From Verrucomicrobiales bacterium (GTDB lineage: Bacteria > Verrucomicrobiota > Verrucomicrobiia > Verrucomicrobiales > DEV007), in assembly GCA_016795505.1 (NCBI GenBank), contig JAEUHH010000034.1:1-64000 (forward strand): a DNA stretch of 64,000 nucleotides, read 5' to 3'. The notes beneath the pieces are model-generated. The model was given only the letters and a program-made list of their open reading frames with translations. It did not search any database and had not been told where the DNA came from. This document shows positions 8,276 through 16,176 of this stretch, one piece after another. Positions within the stretch are counted from its first letter, which is position 1, and every line of letters begins with the position of its first letter. The position numbers were made by a program, and so were the translations under genes.

Positions 8276-8770
8276 ATGTCCACTGCACCCGAGGAACTGA
8301 CCCCGCCCGATGACGATGGCGGCTACTACCGTGGTCGCTACTACGAGGCAGAGGATTTGCGGAGCATCCAGCAGACAGAGGTGGTCAGGCGATTGGTCGA
8401 GATGAACCGCGCCGATCTCATCGCCCAGGGAGAGGACCCCGATGCGCTGCTCGCGATGATGGACGGCAAGTTGGAAACGTTCCTCCAGAGCTGTGCCGCC
8501 TATGAGGCGGCGGAAGATTCCCTGCTCGAATACACCGTCAGACTGGCCGAATCCCGCCGGGAGCTGATCCTGTGCCTGTGCCGAGACTACCTCTACCAGC
8601 GCGACCACATCCTGGTCCAGCTCGCCGGCCTGCCCCCGGAGCGTCGGGCCGCATGGCTGGACCAATACGAGGAGCTGAAAGAGACCGCCCGCGAGGTCTT
8701 CCACGAACTCCCCCTGGCCGACTGCGAGGCGCTGCGCCGCCAGGGCTGGCGAGACAGCGACTGGGAGTGA
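8276..8770 (+). CDS. Hypothetical acidic protein (164 aa)
   Basis: I do not recognise the family. The protein is acidic and helical with no signal peptide or membrane segment. Visible pieces are a Tyr/Asp-rich start (DDDGGYYRGRYYEAEDL), a long helical middle (VVRRLVEMNRADLIAQGED, YEAAEDSLLEYTVRLAESRR) and a Cys pair in LILCLCRDYLYQRD. Third-codon GC is high like the neighbours, a CAGG sits just before the ATG, and a promoter-like sequence lies 22 bp upstream, which supports a real gene. It is flanked by the 12-unit array upstream and four dispersed 22-bp units downstream. Confidence 0.65.
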   Translation: MSTAPEELTPPDDDGGYYRGRYYEAEDLRSIQQTEVVRRLVEMNRADLIAQGEDPDALLAMMDGKLETFLQSCAAYEAAEDSLLEYTVRLAESRRELILCLCRDYLYQRDHILVQLAGLPPERRAAWLDQYEELKETAREVFHELPLADCEALRRQGWRDSDWE

Positions 8771-8793
8771 TGGAGCCGGCGTGGATCTCCGAT

Positions 8794-8881
8794 GCAACAG
8801 GGTCTGATCAGAGAGGCAACAGGGTCTGATCGGAGAGGGAACAGGGTCTGATCGGAGAGGGAACAGGGTCCGATCGCAGGA
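8794..8881 (-). repeat. 22-bp-period dispersed repeat, locus B (4 units)
   Basis: Four tandem units at 8794, 8816, 8838 and 8860, each 22 bp. On plus they read (G/G)(C/G)AACAGGGT then CTGATCGGAGAG with single-base variants. This is the longest and most regular copy of the family. It is intergenic, starting 23 bp after the 8276-8770 stop. The rest of the gap to 9001 shows only a TTGACA at 8933. Confidence 0.95.
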
Positions 8882-9000
8882 GCCGCCCCTGGGGCGGTCG
8901 CAAATCGGCCCTGGTGCGGACGCGGTGCGGCATTGACAGCCAGCAGTCGATGGCGCAAGCATGATCTGCCGGAATCGTCTCCCGTCGGCAGAGCTGTCTC

Positions 9001-11982
9001 ATGAACCACCGCCCACGTCTGTCAGTCGCCCTATGTACCAGTCTCGCGCTGGTTTGGTCCCTTTCCCTGCAGCCTGCGGCTGCTGCTCCGGGGGAGCCGG
9101 ACGGCACGGATGCGGGAGTCTCGGGCACGTCGGTGCTGACGACGGCGGTGCAGCCGGATGGGAAGATCCTGATCGGGGGGGATTTCACGACGGTGCAAGG
9201 GGTATCGCGACCCTACCTGGCGCGGCTGCTGGCTGATGGCACGCTGGACGCGTCCTTCCAGCCCCGGCCCAGTGCGGCGGTCTATAGTGTCTCGGTCCAG
9301 CCGGATGGGAAGATCCTGGTGGCGGGGGATTTCGTCACGTTGCAGCCGGACCTGTCGCAGCCGGCGATCTCGCGGCGGCGCATCGCGCGACTGCTGCCGG
9401 ACGGGTCGGTGGATGCGGGATTCGACCCGCAGGCGAATGGTCCGGTCTATGCGGTGTTGGCCCTGCCGGATGGGCGGATCGTGCTGGGCGGGGCTTTCGA
9501 CTCGCTGCGGCCCAATGGGGCGCCGGTGGCGACGACGCGGCAGTTCATCGCCCGGCTGGAGCCGGATGGCTCGCTGGACGGGGGCTTCAACCCCATGGCC
9601 AATCACGTCGTGCTGTGTCTGGCGCTGGAGCCGGGGGGCGGGATCCTGCTGGGGGGACTCTTCACGGGGCTGCAACCGGCCGGGGCGCCGACGATGGCGG
9701 AGCGGCAGTATGTGGCGCGGCTGCTGGGTGACGGGTCGGTGGATGAGGATTTCGATCCGAAGGCAGACAACTGGGTGGGCAGTCTGGCGGTACAGCCGGA
9801 TGGGAAGATCGTGATCGGGGGGGCATTCACCTCGCTGCAACCCAATGGCGCCCTGTCGGCGACGACGCGCTGGCGGCTGGCGCGGCTGCATGGGGATGGA
9901 TCGCTGGACGGGGGATTCAATCCCACGGCGAATGGGAATGTGTATGGTCTGGCTCTCCAGGCGGATGGGAAGATCCTGGCGGGGGGCACCTTCACGACGC
10001 TCCAGCCGAATGGGGCGCCGGCGGCGACGAGCCGGTCTTTCGTGGCGCGGCTGCTGCCGGACGGGTCGTTGGATGCGGGCTTCGACCCGCGGGCGGGGGA
10101 CTGGGTCTATAGTGTGGCGATCCAGGGCGATGGGAAGATACTGATCGGAGGCCTGTTTTCGACGCTCCAGCCCAATGGGGCGCCGGTGGCGACGGCGTGG
10201 CATCGCTTTGCCCGGCTGGAGAATGATCCTGCCCCGCAGATGCTGGAGATCCCGGATGGCGCGACGGTCGGGTGGCGGCGCGGTGGGGCGGCGCCGGAAC
10301 TGGGCCGGGTGACGTTCGACCTGAGCACGGATGGGGGCGCTTCGTGGTCTCCGCTGGGGGAGGGCAGCCGGGTCGGCACGACGGCGGACTGGGAGCGCAC
10401 GGGGCTGTCGCTCCCGGCGACGGGACTGCTGCGCGCCCGCGGCTTGGGGCTGGGCGGGATCTACTCGGGGAGCCAGGGGCTGATCGAGCAGACGGCGGCG
10501 TTCGATCTGATCGTCGATCCGGTGATCCAGCCGCTCATTCGGAAGGGCGACGCGGTGCCGGGGGCGGGGGTGCATCCGCTGATCCCGGCGGGGGCGGTCT
10601 TTGCGACGCTCTACCCGCCGGCGACGAACGGCTCGGGCCAGGTGGCCTACCGGGCGAAGTGGAAGGCGGGCACGGCGAGCGGCTACGGCATTTTCCTCGA
10701 CAGCTCGGCCGTGGTGGTGACCGGGGAGGCGGCGCCGGATTCGGGCGGGGCGACCTTCAAGAGTCTGGGCGATCCGCAGCTCTCGGACGGGGGCCGGGTG
10801 GCCTTCCTGGCGATCACATCGGCGGGCACGAAGGGGCTTTTCACCGATCTGGGCGGCTCGCTGCGGCGGGCGGTGGCCCAGGGCGAGACGCTGGCGGCTC
10901 CGGCGGGGGCGCGGGTGAAGCCGGTGCTGACGTTTCACCTCGGCGAGACGGGGATCGACTGGCAGGGGCGGTTGGTGGACGGGGTCGGCGGGGTGACGAA
11001 GGCGTCGGACACGGTGCTGCACCGCTGGACGCCGGCGGGGGGCTCGGTGCAGACGCTGCGGGAGGGTCAGGCGCTGATGGGCTCGACGCTGAAGGCTTTC
11101 TATCCGCTGGCGGCCTCGGCGCCGGGTCAGACGCAGGACCGGAACGATGGACCCGACGGCGGGGTGCCGGTGCTGGCGGTGCTGGCGACGGGGAGTCAGC
11201 ACGTGCTGGAGGCGGCGCCGGGGGCGGTCACCTCGGTGGCGCAGACGGGCGGCACGTCGGCGGGGACTCCGGCGGGAACGGTGTTTGGGGCGTTTGGTCT
11301 GCCGTTCGGGGCGGATGGGGAGTGGATCGGGGGCCTGGTGAAGCTGAAAACCGGGGTGGGCGGGGTGACGACGGCGAATGCGCTGGCGATTCTGGCCGGG
11401 TCGGCCTCGGGGAACTACGACACGCTGGTCGCTCGGCAGGGCGATGCGGCAACGGATGGAGCCGGGGCGCCGCTGGGCGGGGTGACCTACAAGGGTTTCC
11501 GGCAACCGCTGTTCAGTGGCGAGGGAGACACCGCCTATCTGGCGGCGTTGGCGGGTGCGGTGACGACGGGGACGGATACGGGGATCTGGTCGCGTCCGGC
11601 GGGAGCGGTGGCGCCGCTGCTGCTGGCCCGGGAGGGCGGCGAGGTGGCCGAGGCAGGAGTGGGGCCGGTGTGGGGGAAATTCACGGCGCTGGCGCAGCCG
11701 GGCGGGGCGACGGGGCCGCTGATCGGTGGGGCGCTGGCCGGAGCGACGGTGACGCGGGCCAATGACGCGGGCCTGTGGGGGGTGGACAGTGTGGGGGCGC
11801 TGCGGGTGCTGCTGCGGGAGGGGGCGACGGTGGACGGCAAGACGGTGAAGGCGCTGCACGTGCTGAAGGCGGTGCCGGGCAGCCTGGGGGCGACGCGGAG
11901 TTTCAATGATCAGGGCGAAGTGGTGGCGCTGGTGCTTTACACGAACGGGTCGAGCGCGATCGTGCGGGTGACGGTGCCGTGA
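9001..11982 (+). CDS. Secreted delta-60 repeat protein (993 aa)
   Basis: A signal peptide (residues about 1-29, ending PAAAA) precedes seven delta-60 repeats of about 55 residues at about 38-420. Each carries VQPDGKILIGG-type and ARLLPDGSLDAGFDP-type motifs, predicted to fold as a beta-propeller. The remainder repeats a different motif set (LIRKGDAVPG, GEAAPDSGGATFK, ALARQGDAA-like, REGATVDGKTVK) like the DUF7453-type modules of exported PVC proteins. The role is unknown, probably surface or extracellular. It is 74 bp upstream of an ECF sigma gene on the same strand. A TTGACA at 8933 lies upstream. A 1007-codon frame is open on the opposite strand but is a codon-bias shadow. Confidence 0.88.
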   Translation: MNHRPRLSVALCTSLALVWSLSLQPAAAAPGEPDGTDAGVSGTSVLTTAVQPDGKILIGGDFTTVQGVSRPYLARLLADGTLDASFQPRPSAAVYSVSVQPDGKILVAGDFVTLQPDLSQPAISRRRIARLLPDGSVDAGFDPQANGPVYAVLALPDGRIVLGGAFDSLRPNGAPVATTRQFIARLEPDGSLDGGFNPMANHVVLCLALEPGGGILLGGLFTGLQPAGAPTMAERQYVARLLGDGSVDEDFDPKADNWVGSLAVQPDGKIVIGGAFTSLQPNGALSATTRWRLARLHGDGSLDGGFNPTANGNVYGLALQADGKILAGGTFTTLQPNGAPAATSRSFVARLLPDGSLDAGFDPRAGDWVYSVAIQGDGKILIGGLFSTLQPNGAPVATAWHRFARLENDPAPQMLEIPDGATVGWRRGGAAPELGRVTFDLSTDGGASWSPLGEGSRVGTTADWERTGLSLPATGLLRARGLGLGGIYSGSQGLIEQTAAFDLIVDPVIQPLIRKGDAVPGAGVHPLIPAGAVFATLYPPATNGSGQVAYRAKWKAGTASGYGIFLDSSAVVVTGEAAPDSGGATFKSLGDPQLSDGGRVAFLAITSAGTKGLFTDLGGSLRRAVAQGETLAAPAGARVKPVLTFHLGETGIDWQGRLVDGVGGVTKASDTVLHRWTPAGGSVQTLREGQALMGSTLKAFYPLAASAPGQTQDRNDGPDGGVPVLAVLATGSQHVLEAAPGAVTSVAQTGGTSAGTPAGTVFGAFGLPFGADGEWIGGLVKLKTGVGGVTTANALAILAGSASGNYDTLVARQGDAATDGAGAPLGGVTYKGFRQPLFSGEGDTAYLAALAGAVTTGTDTGIWSRPAGAVAPLLLAREGGEVAEAGVGPVWGKFTALAQPGGATGPLIGGALAGATVTRANDAGLWGVDSVGALRVLLREGATVDGKTVKALHVLKAVPGSLGATRSFNDQGEVVALVLYTNGSSAIVRVTVP

Positions 11983-12056
11983 GGGAGTCAACCGGGCGTT
12001 GTTGATGGATCTATGAGAGACAACTGCCCGGAATCGCCTACGGTGTCCGAGCAAGC

Positions 12057-12788
12057 ATGAATCCCGATCACGACCGTCCCAGTGCTTTTCCCGAGACGCG
12101 GTGGAGTCTGATCGTCCGGGCGGCGCGGCGGGAGGGGACGGATGACCTGGAGCCGCTCTCGGAGCTGTGCCGGATCTATTGGCCGCCGGTCTATGCCTAC
12201 GTGCGGTCGCTGGGGCACACCACGCACGATGCGGAGGATCTGACGCAGGGCTTTTTCGCCGCCTTCCTGGAGCGCAACGACTTTGCCCGGGCCGATCCAG
12301 AGCGGGGGCGGCTGCGCTCCTACCTGTTGACTTCGGTGAAGCACTATCTCATCAACGCCCGGCGGCACGCAGGACGGGAGAAGCGGGGCGGCCAGGCGGT
12401 CCATTTCTCCCTGGACCTGTCGGACGCTGAGGAGCGCTGGGCGGCTGTCGCAGTGGCGGATCGTCAGTCGCCGGATGTCCTCTATGATCGGCAGTGGGCC
12501 ACGACGTTGCTGGAGCAAGTGATCGCCCATCTCGAGGCCGGTTATCGGGAGCGGGGAAAAGGCGGGTTGTTCGCCCGGCTGAAGCCCTGCCTGATGCGCT
12601 CCGATGCCCCGGGCGAGCTGGCCGGGGCGGCGCAGGATCTCGGCATGTCCGAGACGGCCGTGCGCGTGGCGATCCATCGTCTGCGGCAGCGGTATGCCGC
12701 GGCGCTGCGGGAGGCGGTGGCGGATACGCTGTCCGAAGGGGAAGACGTGGAGCGGGAGTTGGACTACCTGAAGACGGTCTTCGGCTGA
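12057..12788 (+). CDS. ECF-type RNA polymerase sigma factor
   Basis: A 243-residue sigma-70 family protein of the PVC-enriched ECF type. Region 2 is at about 15-100 (ETRWSLIVRAAR, LCRIYWPPVYAYVRS, AEDLTQGFFAAFLER, RLRSYLLTSVKHYL). Region 4 is at about 190-225 (LAGAAQDLGMSETAVRVAIH, RLRQRY). The TRWSL start and DLTQGFF motif recur in sigma factors commonly encoded near Ser/Thr kinases, so the 4724 kinase is a possible upstream activator. No adjacent anti-sigma factor is visible. The ATG at 12057 follows the delta-60 stop by 74 bp, so co-transcription is possible. Its promoter targets cannot be read from the sequence. Confidence 0.9.
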   Translation: MNPDHDRPSAFPETRWSLIVRAARREGTDDLEPLSELCRIYWPPVYAYVRSLGHTTHDAEDLTQGFFAAFLERNDFARADPERGRLRSYLLTSVKHYLINARRHAGREKRGGQAVHFSLDLSDAEERWAAVAVADRQSPDVLYDRQWATTLLEQVIAHLEAGYRERGKGGLFARLKPCLMRSDAPGELAGAAQDLGMSETAVRVAIHRLRQRYAAALREAVADTLSEGEDVERELDYLKTVFG

Positions 12789-12826
12789 CGGATGGCAGAG
12801 GCCGCGGGGGGCATCCGCCAGACCGG

Positions 12827-13414
12827 TCAGGGCACCCGCAGGGTCTGGCCGATGCGGATGGTGTCGGAGCTGAGGCCGTTGGTCGATTTCAGCTTGGGGA
12901 CGGTGACGTTGTATTTCCGCGAGATGGAAAAGAGGGTGTCGCCTTTCACCACGGTGTGGTAGCGGGCGGCGGCGGGCTTGGGCGGGGCGGGCGCTGGCTT
13001 GGGTACGGGCGGAGGTGCCGTGGGACGCGGCGCCGGGGCGGCCGGGTAGGGCGTGGGATTGACCGGGGCACTGGGCGGCGGCTGGTAGGCGTAGCCCGGG
13101 GCCTGCTGGCGGGCGGGCGCCGGCGGGGGCGACGACGGAGCCGGCGCGGGCTGGGTCCGGCGGCCGGACCGGCGCGCGGCGGCGGGATTGGCGACCCAGT
13201 CTTTGCGGTAGGTGCCGTCGTCGTCGAAGGGGTACTCGGCGGCGGACAGATTGTGCGGCGGGGTGGCGATGCGGGGATCGACGGGGCCGCTGGTCTTCTG
13301 CTTGCCGGCGCTGGCGCAACCGACGAGGAACAGGCCGGCCAGGGCGGCACCGAGGAGACGGAGGGAGGGCGGAACAGACGAGATCCGGGCGACGGCAGGC
13401 GGCAGGGGCGTCAT
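12827..13414 (-). CDS. LysM-domain lipoprotein
   Basis: Residues 1-34 (from the ATG at 13414) form a lipoprotein signal ending LFLVGC, with the Cys as the predicted lipidation site. A long Pro/Ala-rich linker (PAPAPSSPPPAPARQ and similar) leads to one C-terminal LysM domain (YHTVVKGDTLFSISRKYNV, ending IRIGQTLRVP). LysM binds peptidoglycan or chitin-like glycans, so this is probably an envelope-anchored, wall-binding protein without a visible catalytic domain. An alternative ATG at 13447 adds 11 residues without strengthening the signal. It converges with the sigma factor gene. Confidence 0.85.
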   Translation of the reverse strand: MTPLPPAVARISSVPPSLRLLGAALAGLFLVGCASAGKQKTSGPVDPRIATPPHNLSAAEYPFDDDGTYRKDWVANPAAARRSGRRTQPAPAPSSPPPAPARQQAPGYAYQPPPSAPVNPTPYPAAPAPRPTAPPPVPKPAPAPPKPAAARYHTVVKGDTLFSISRKYNVTVPKLKSTNGLSSDTIRIGQTLRVP

Positions 13415-13567
13415 GGAAAGGGCGTTCGGGGAAAAGGCGGGTTTCATCCTCGCCCGACCCCAGCGGGAAGCGCCCGGCCGGGGGTGATGGCGGGCGCGGA
13501 GCTGACCGGGCGCTGCTCCGGCAGTCGCGACGGTGGCGACTGCGGAAATTCCCTGAACTTATATTAA

Positions 13568-14581
13568 TTATCGGCGGGGCGAAAGCTCTTCCTGCAACTT
13601 CTTCGCCCGGAGCTTGTCGAGGGCGCCCTGGGCCTGCTGGGCCTGGGGGGTTTTGGCATCGATGGCGACGACTTCCAGCAGGGTGCGGATGAGGTCGGCG
13701 AGTTTCCCCTGTTTCTGGTACACGCTGGCCTTGTTGAGCAGGGCTTGTTGACGCTCGGCACCCTGGAGGCCGTTCTCGGCGATGTAGGCGTCGGTGACGG
13801 TGAGCATTTCGCTCCACTCGACCTTGCTCTCCAGTTCCTGCATCTTGTCGGAGTAGGCCACATCGGCGAGCAGACGTTTGCACTTGCCCACCTTGCCGGT
13901 CTCGTCCTGCGGGTCATGGGCGATGATTTCCTCCAACTGGGGCCGGTAGTAGCGGGCGGACAGGTTGCCGGGGAGATTCGGCACGCCCTTGGTGAGGAGG
14001 CTGGCTTTCTCCGCGCCGGTGGCGGTGGCGGCTTTCTCAAAGTACTGGTCCCTCACCGTGGCGGACTGGCGCATGGCGCCGATGACCTTGGCGTAGTTGG
14101 CAGGGGTCACGGGCTGGTAGCCATTCACGCCGTAGGGCCGGCCCTCCAGGTCGGTGACCATGAGGGTGGGAAAGGCCGAGATGCGGTAGGCCCGCATGAA
14201 GAGCTGGTTCTGCTGGGCCACGGCAGGGGGCTGCGGGGTTTTCTTGGGGTAATCCATCCGGACCAGGACGTAGTGCTCGCTGGCGGAGTCGATGAACTCG
14301 GGCTGGTTGAGGATGTCGCGGTCGTAGATGCGGCACAGCGGGATCCAGTCGGATCCGGTGAAGACGATGAGGAGGTGCTTTTTCTGTTCCTTGGCCCGCG
14401 CGAGTGCGGCCTGATAGTCGGTGTGCCACGCGGCGTGGGGCGTCTCGGGGGATTCGGGGGCTTTTGCCAGATCAGGGAGGGGAAGTTCCGCCTCGGGCGC
14501 GGCGGGGGTGTCCTGGGCGCGGAGCAGCGGCTGCGCGAGGAGCGCGGCACCGATGGCGAGGGAGAGAGGGAGGGCCTTCAT
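13568..14581 (-). CDS. Exported thioredoxin-fold protein lacking the first active-site Cys
   Basis: The ATG at 14581 gives 337 residues starting with a signal peptide (MKALPLSLAIGAALLAQPLL). A thioredoxin_7-like domain follows: KKHLLIVFTGSDWIPLCRIY, then a cis-Pro segment ISAFPTLMVTDLEG. The usual WCxxC is WIPLC here, so only the second Cys remains and disulfide oxidoreductase activity is doubtful. The C-terminal third is helical (LLNKASVYQKQGKLADLIRT), TPR-like. A longer reading frame continues upstream through the 22-bp repeat at 14740, but the signal peptide fixes the start. It is divergent from the histidine kinase gene. Confidence 0.82.
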   Translation of the reverse strand: MKALPLSLAIGAALLAQPLLRAQDTPAAPEAELPLPDLAKAPESPETPHAAWHTDYQAALARAKEQKKHLLIVFTGSDWIPLCRIYDRDILNQPEFIDSASEHYVLVRMDYPKKTPQPPAVAQQNQLFMRAYRISAFPTLMVTDLEGRPYGVNGYQPVTPANYAKVIGAMRQSATVRDQYFEKAATATGAEKASLLTKGVPNLPGNLSARYYRPQLEEIIAHDPQDETGKVGKCKRLLADVAYSDKMQELESKVEWSEMLTVTDAYIAENGLQGAERQQALLNKASVYQKQGKLADLIRTLLEVVAIDAKTPQAQQAQGALDKLRAKKLQEELSPRR

Positions 14582-14739
14582 GCGGGTGAGGTGGGGATGG
14601 GTCGGGGCTGGGGAAAGTCGTCTGCTCGTGTTTGTCGCCTGTCGGGCCGGAGTGACGGGGACGCAAAGCGTAGCACCGATGTCGGTCGGTGAAAACTCGT
14701 GGCTCGGGAGGAGGGAAGGGGGGCTGGGGTGTCTCCGAT

Positions 14740-14778
14740 GGAACAGGGTCTGATCGGAGAGGCAACCCTGTATGATCG
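14740..14778 (-). repeat. 22-bp-period dispersed repeat, locus C
   Basis: A full unit GGAACAGGGT + CTGATCGGAGAG at 14740-14761 is followed 22 bp later by a partial unit GCAACCCTGTATGATCG at 14762-14778. It lies in the divergent gap between the thioredoxin-fold gene and the histidine kinase, immediately before the first possible kinase ATG. The preceding CTCCGAT is also found before locus B. Confidence 0.88.
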
Positions 14779-14781
14779 AAA

Positions 14782-16176
14782 ATGAGCCATTCCGGGTGGT
14801 TTTGCTGGGCAAGTGGACGATTTTTGGCCATGTTCGCGGCCATGATGAGGACCAAAGCCGAGGCGGTGGCGGGCGGGGGCATGTTTCGCCGCCTGGCGGT
14901 TCCCTTTTCCGGCTTTGTGCTGGCGGCCTCGCTGGCGCTGGTGGGGTGGCTCGACTGGTCGCACCGGCAGGAGGCGTTGCGGTCCTTCGCCGAGATGGCG
15001 GCGGCCAATGCGCGGATGGTGGACCGGCTGCGGTTGCCTCGCTCGCCGGAGCTGGCGCGGAATCTGGCCGATGTCCTCGGGGTCGGGGTCGGCTTTCGCT
15101 TTGCGGGACAGGCGGTCGGGGGGCTGCCGGCGGGGTTGGAAGCGGCCGTGGACACGCTGGCGGGCACCTCGGCGAACTCCACGCGGGTCGGGGGACGCGA
15201 CGTGGCGGTGGCGCCGCTGGCGGATGGCTCGGCCCATCTGGTGCTGGTGCGGGACGGGGCGGGGCTGCTGCGGCATCCGGCCGGGTGGCTGCTGCCGGCG
15301 CTGATCGTCACGTCGCTGGGCGGGGGGCTGGCCTTTCTGGTGGCGCGACGGCTGGTGAATCCGCTGGCGGCACTGAGTCGCTGGCTGCCCCATCTCGACC
15401 GCGACGCGCCGGAGCCGATCCCGGCGGCGGTGACGGGCCGGGCGGATGAGATCGGGGTGCTGGCGCGATCGCTGGAGGAAGGCCATCGCCGCCTGCGCGA
15501 GGAGCAGGCCCTCAGGCGGCAATCGGAGCGTCTGGCCACGCTGGGGCGCATTGCCACGAGCCTGGCGCATGAGATCCGCAATCCGGCGGCGGCGATCCGG
15601 CTGCACGCGGATCTGCTGGCGGCGCGGGGCGACGAGCCGGGGGTGGAATTGATCCGCGAGGAGGTCGATCGCATCACGGATCTGGTGAACCAGTGGCTCT
15701 TTGTCGCCAAGGCGGCTCCGGCGCGACGGGAGCGGCACGATCTGGTCGAGCTGACGCGTCGGGTGATCGGTCGCCTGACGCCCCAGTTGGACCACGCGGG
15801 GGTGACGGTGGCATGGACGCCAGCCGACCCGGTGCCGGTGATGGTGGACGGGCCGCGGATCGAGCAGGTGTTGCGAAACCTATTGGTCAACGCGGCGCAG
15901 GTCATGCCGCTGGGTGGGCGGATCGAGCTGAGCCTCCATCCGGCGGCCGACGGTCCGGGCGCGGTGCTGGAGATCCGGGATGGCGGGCCGGGATTCAGCG
16001 AGGCGGCGCGGGTGCGGTGGCGGGAACCGTTTTTCTCGGAGCGCGAGGGCGGCATGGGCCTGGGGCTCACCCTTGCGGCCGAGGTGATGGAGGCGCACGG
16101 CGGATCGGTCGAGGTGGACAACATTCCCGGTGGCGGTGCGGTGGTGCGGTGCCGGTTTCCCGATGGTAGCGAATGA
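14782..16176 (+). CDS. Sensor histidine kinase
   Basis: Numbered from the ATG at 14782: two membrane helices (about 40-57 and 168-188) enclose a periplasmic loop of about 110 residues. A HAMP-like linker (ARRLVNPLAALSRWLP) follows. The HisKA box is LAHEIRNPAAAIRLHADLL with phospho-accepting H263. The HATPase_c domain has an N-box (RNLLVNAAQVMP), G1 (DGGPGF) and G2 (GMGLGL). The true start could be 14830 or 14881; 14881 is preceded by GGCGGGGG and begins MFRRLAVPF, just before the first helix. It overlaps the regulator gene by ATGA at 16173-16176, so the pair is translationally coupled. The stimulus is unknown. Confidence 0.93.
   Translation: MSHSGWFCWASGRFLAMFAAMMRTKAEAVAGGGMFRRLAVPFSGFVLAASLALVGWLDWSHRQEALRSFAEMAAANARMVDRLRLPRSPELARNLADVLGVGVGFRFAGQAVGGLPAGLEAAVDTLAGTSANSTRVGGRDVAVAPLADGSAHLVLVRDGAGLLRHPAGWLLPALIVTSLGGGLAFLVARRLVNPLAALSRWLPHLDRDAPEPIPAAVTGRADEIGVLARSLEEGHRRLREEQALRRQSERLATLGRIATSLAHEIRNPAAAIRLHADLLAARGDEPGVELIREEVDRITDLVNQWLFVAKAAPARRERHDLVELTRRVIGRLTPQLDHAGVTVAWTPADPVPVMVDGPRIEQVLRNLLVNAAQVMPLGGRIELSLHPAADGPGAVLEIRDGGPGFSEAARVRWREPFFSEREGGMGLGLTLAAEVMEAHGGSVEVDNIPGGGAVVRCRFPDGSE

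Noticed and set aside
8794-8881. CRISPR or phage attachment site
   Set aside because: Direct 22-bp units abut without spacers, and no integrase or tRNA is nearby.
9031-12054. 1007-codon open frame on minus
   Set aside because: Arg/Pro/His-rich antisense shadow of the delta-60 gene caused by high third-codon GC; no recognisable domain.
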